Part shown: positions 61,811 through 64,000 of the stretch, piece by piece
Position numbering within the stretch: position 1 is the first letter of the stretch
How the letters are laid out: each line of letters starts with the position of its first letter
Source of the DNA: Bifidobacterium polysaccharolyticum
GTDB lineage: Bacteria; Actinomycetota; Actinomycetes; Actinomycetales; Bifidobacteriaceae
DNA: 64,000 nucleotides
Reading direction: 5' to 3'
NCBI RefSeq assembly: GCF_016101585.1
Contig: NZ_JACFQG010000005.1
Coordinates: 62,001-126,000 of the forward strand
The notes under the pieces: model-generated
Databases searched by the model: none
Told to the model about the DNA's origin: nothing
Seen by the model: only the letters and a program-made list of their open reading frames with translations
Translations under genes and position numbers: made by a program

Positions 61811-62608
61811 TCAGTTGCGGTTGCGATTGGCCCTGTACCGCTGGAAAGCCGGAGTGATCTGGAGGGCCGCCCAGATGCACCGCAGGACGATCAGGCAGAG
61901 GTAGGCGGCGAACAGATTGGCGCCTACTCGCGCGCTGACCCCTGAAGCCGCCCAGGTGCCCAAAGGCGTTGTCAAGGCGGCCACGATTCCCAGAAGCAGC
62001 CCCTGACCGGCATGGACCAAGTGGTGTCGCAGGTTGGTGAACGTCCCTGACAAGGAACTGGGCAGGATGGCCAGCAGGGAGGTTCCCCTGGCGATCAGGT
62101 CGCTAGCCCCTAGCAGGGCCAAGGCCGGCACCGCGATGGCTCCGCCGCCTACGCCCAGCAGCCCTGACAGGGTTCCGATCAGGATGCCGACCAGCAGAAT
62201 GATCATGGCCACTACCGGGCTCAGCTGGATGCTGCTCTCCCTGGAGGGTGTGGACAGCAGCTGCTGGGCAATGACTGCCATCAGGAAGCCTACGTATAGC
62301 CACCTGAGCATCACCTCTGGAAGCCGGTCCAGCAGCCAAGTGCCGATCTGCGCCCCAATGACCGTGCCGACGGCCAGCAGCAGGGCGGCCAGCCAGTCCA
62401 CATGCCCGCCCAGGGCATAGGAGGCCACTCCGGCCAGCGACATGGGGATCATTGAGGCCAGCGAGGTGGCCGAGGCCTGACGCTGCTGCAGTCCGGTCCA
62501 TACCAGGGCTGGCACGATGATCGATCCGCCGCCAATGCCGAACATCCCCGACAGGAATCCGCTGATCACGCCCACCAGGACCAGGATGGCCAGGGTCCGC
62601 CGGTCCAT
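61811..62608 (-). CDS. TauE/SafE-family membrane transporter
   Basis: 265-residue protein of the TauE/SafE (DUF81) family with about eight helices. Both halves begin with the inverted-repeat motif: GFLSGMFGIGGGSIIVPALV near the N-terminus and GTLSGLLGVGGGAIAVPALALLG in the middle. The family exports sulfite, sulfoacetate or other organosulfur anions; the substrate here is unknown. The ATG at 62608 has GAGGAG about 8 nt upstream. The reading frame extends to 62860 but without family similarity. It is convergent with tadA (10 bp) and divergent from the PanE-like gene. Confidence 0.85.
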   Translation of the reverse strand: MDRRTLAILVLVGVISGFLSGMFGIGGGSIIVPALVWTGLQQRQASATSLASMIPMSLAGVASYALGGHVDWLAALLLAVGTVIGAQIGTWLLDRLPEVMLRWLYVGFLMAVIAQQLLSTPSRESSIQLSPVVAMIILLVGILIGTLSGLLGVGGGAIAVPALALLGASDLIARGTSLLAILPSSLSGTFTNLRHHLVHAGQGLLLGIVAALTTPLGTWAASGVSARVGANLFAAYLCLIVLRCIWAALQITPAFQRYRANRNRN

Positions 62609-62883
62609 CCCTCCGGCTCCTCGCTGCTCTTTCTGCATGGGTTCCAGCCTAGGTCGACGTTTTCGTCGGGATGGCAGGATGTCCGCGTATGTGCCGATGG
62701 GCACCGACCAGACGTGGCGATGTCTTTTAAGGTTCAGAAATCGATGTGTATTCCAGCCCTTATGTCCACCATGCGACCTTAGCCCAAGTTCCCCTCTGCC
62801 GTCTCGGCATACTGCTTGGTATCCCCCGGGCCGGTCCCTGGAGGTGCGTTGTCTATTCAAGAGAACAAAGAGGGTGTGTTTCG

Positions 62884-63858
62884 ATGCGATATACGGTCAT
62901 CGGTGCCGGAGCCATGGGCTATCGTCTGGGCGTGCTGCTGCAGGAGCAGGCCGGCCTGCAGGTGGATTTCGTGGATACCTGGATGCCCAATATTGACAAG
63001 GTTCATGATCAGGGAGGCGTCTATGTCTCCCGCGATCATGAGAATCGGCATTTGGTGCCCGTCAACATTTACACCCCCGAGGACTACAAGGGCGACCCCG
63101 ACGTCTGGATCGTCATGCTCAAGCAAATGCAGCTGGAGGGGGTCCTGGAGCGTTGCGCACCGCTCTTCCGCGACCATCAGGTGGTCTTCTCTGCCATGAA
63201 CGGCTGGGGTCACTTCGACAAGCTGCTCAAGTACTTCCCCAAGGAGCGCATCTACGGCGGCACGGCCATGATCGGCACGGTCCTCAATGGGCCGGGCGAC
63301 GTGGACTTCATCGGCAAGTCCGGGGCAGGCTCCATGCACCTGTGCGCCATGACCGAGCAGACCACCGACCTGGAGCGCCGGATGGCCGAGGACTTCAAGG
63401 CCGCCAACCTCAACCCCATCCTGACCGAGAACTTCGAGGGCACCTGCCTGGCCAAGATCATTTTCAATTCGGTGGTCAACACCATCTGCACTATGTACCA
63501 GATCACCATGGGCCAATTCATCTCCTACCCGGGTGCCAAGGACATGTCCCGCCAGCTGATCGACGAGGCCTACGACGCCTGCGAGCGGGCCGGCAAGCAG
63601 CTGATCCAGACCCGGCAGGAGACCCTGGACGAGGTGGACTATGTCAGCCGCGTGGGCAATCCCCTCCACTACCCCTCCATGTACCAGGACATGTCCAAGG
63701 GCCGGCCGACCGAGGTGGACTACATCAACGGCTACCTGGCACGCCTGGGTCGCGAGCATGACTATGTCTGCCGGACCCAGGAGTTCCTGACCCACGGCGT
63801 CCATCTGGCCGAGCTGGCCTTCCGCGTCCATCATGAGGAGCAGTCCGACCAGGGGTGA
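62884..63858 (+). CDS. Ketopantoate-reductase-family (PanE/ApbA) protein
   Basis: 324-residue NADPH-dependent reductase. The Rossmann motif GAGAMGYRLG begins at residue 7, followed by MLKQMQLE and the C-terminal helical domain with the family's KIIFNSVVNTI lysine region (Lys200) and SYPGAKDM. The ATG at 62884 lies about 9 nt after GAGGG; an earlier in-frame start at 62746 has no SD. It may make pantoate, but close PanE-like proteins reduce other 2-keto acids, and no other pantothenate gene is nearby. Last complete gene in the window. Confidence 0.85.
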   Translation: MRYTVIGAGAMGYRLGVLLQEQAGLQVDFVDTWMPNIDKVHDQGGVYVSRDHENRHLVPVNIYTPEDYKGDPDVWIVMLKQMQLEGVLERCAPLFRDHQVVFSAMNGWGHFDKLLKYFPKERIYGGTAMIGTVLNGPGDVDFIGKSGAGSMHLCAMTEQTTDLERRMAEDFKAANLNPILTENFEGTCLAKIIFNSVVNTICTMYQITMGQFISYPGAKDMSRQLIDEAYDACERAGKQLIQTRQETLDEVDYVSRVGNPLHYPSMYQDMSKGRPTEVDYINGYLARLGREHDYVCRTQEFLTHGVHLAELAFRVHHEEQSDQG

Positions 63859-64000
63859 TGCGAACGGCTGCTGAGTAGATTTCCGTGAATTACTTTCCCA
63901 AGTAAGAAAAACACGCCCTTCCAGACAAGTTAGCCGCAGGTCCCTAGCATGGAGCCTGATTTATCAGTGTCGGCGACCGACATCGCCGGGCTTATGGCGG
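63859..64000 (+). other. Right-edge non-coding stretch
   Basis: 142 bp after the PanE-like gene without a gene start I can support. TTACTT (63890-63895) and AAGTAA (63900-63905) form a 6-bp inverted repeat followed by GAAAAA, possibly a weak terminator or an operator for a gene beyond the edge. Confidence 0.35.

Noticed and set aside
1-64000. CRISPR array, rRNA operon, intact insertion sequence or prophage
   Set aside because: No regularly spaced repeats, rRNA-like sequence, transposase or phage structural gene was seen.

Overview
This 64 kb window comes from a high-GC Gram-positive chromosome. It is most likely Bifidobacteriaceae (Bifidobacterium or a close relative). The main evidence is the FhaA-FhaB-PstP-RodA gene order at the left edge, an actinobacterial cell-division/Ser-Thr kinase cluster. 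Supporting evidence is compact ATGA-coupled operons, many promoters reading TANNNT, and protein features typical of the family. A plant- or pollen-fed gut niche (bee-gut bifidobacteria, for example) would fit the fructan, pectin and arabinan genes, but that is inference.

Layout. 1-4.2 kb: FHA/PP2C/RodA signalling operon, minus strand. 4.4-8.9 kb: S9 prolyl-oligopeptidase-type peptidase, a decayed GH51 arabinofuranosidase, and a ClC chloride channel. 9.2-16.1 kb: two tandem YhgE/Pip membrane proteins, an alpha/beta hydrolase and a YesL-like protein. 16.2-23 kb: a fructan locus made of an LplABC-type ABC importer, a LacI regulator and a membrane-anchored GH32 enzyme. A LacI-type operator sits inside its promoter, and a run of 15 C lies just upstream of the GH32 gene. 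23.1-26.4 kb: divergent copper module (cupredoxin-CopA-YHS fusion and CsoR) around one palindrome. 26.6-30.9 kb: a DAACS symporter and an unsaturated-uronate set (GH105, DhuD-like dehydrogenase, DhuI-like isomerase). 30.9-38.2 kb: tRNA-Leu, tgt, HtrA, a second heavy-metal P-type ATPase with a TPC motif, and FprA. 38.3-40.1 kb: ImmA/IrrE metallopeptidase plus DUF4411 PIN-like protein, a toxin-antitoxin-like pair. 40.2-46.1 kb: HtpX, then a two-component system followed by an FtsX-type ABC exporter, with paired GACANNTGTC sites before the exporter. 46.1-52 kb: amino-sugar operon (YihS-like isomerase, ROK kinase, NagB, NagA) with a divergent ROK repressor and a perfect palindrome. 52.2-53.7 kb: tRNA-Gly followed by an AT-rich, gene-poor segment. 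53.7-64 kb: housekeeping and transport genes (DUF2188, membrane protein, esterase, NhaP antiporter, Ca-type ATPase, TadA, TauE/SafE, PanE-like reductase).

How the parts fit. Several loci look like self-contained catabolic or stress modules, each with its own regulator and a visible operator: fructan/LacI, copper/CsoR, amino sugar/ROK and peptide-stress/LuxR. No rRNA, CRISPR array, intact insertion sequence or prophage was seen. The least explained items are the poly-C tract, the three-domain copper pump with a possible internal start, the ImmA-DUF4411 pair, the mannose-isomerase-like gene in the nag operon, the tandem YhgE pair and the structured AT-rich segment after tRNA-Gly.
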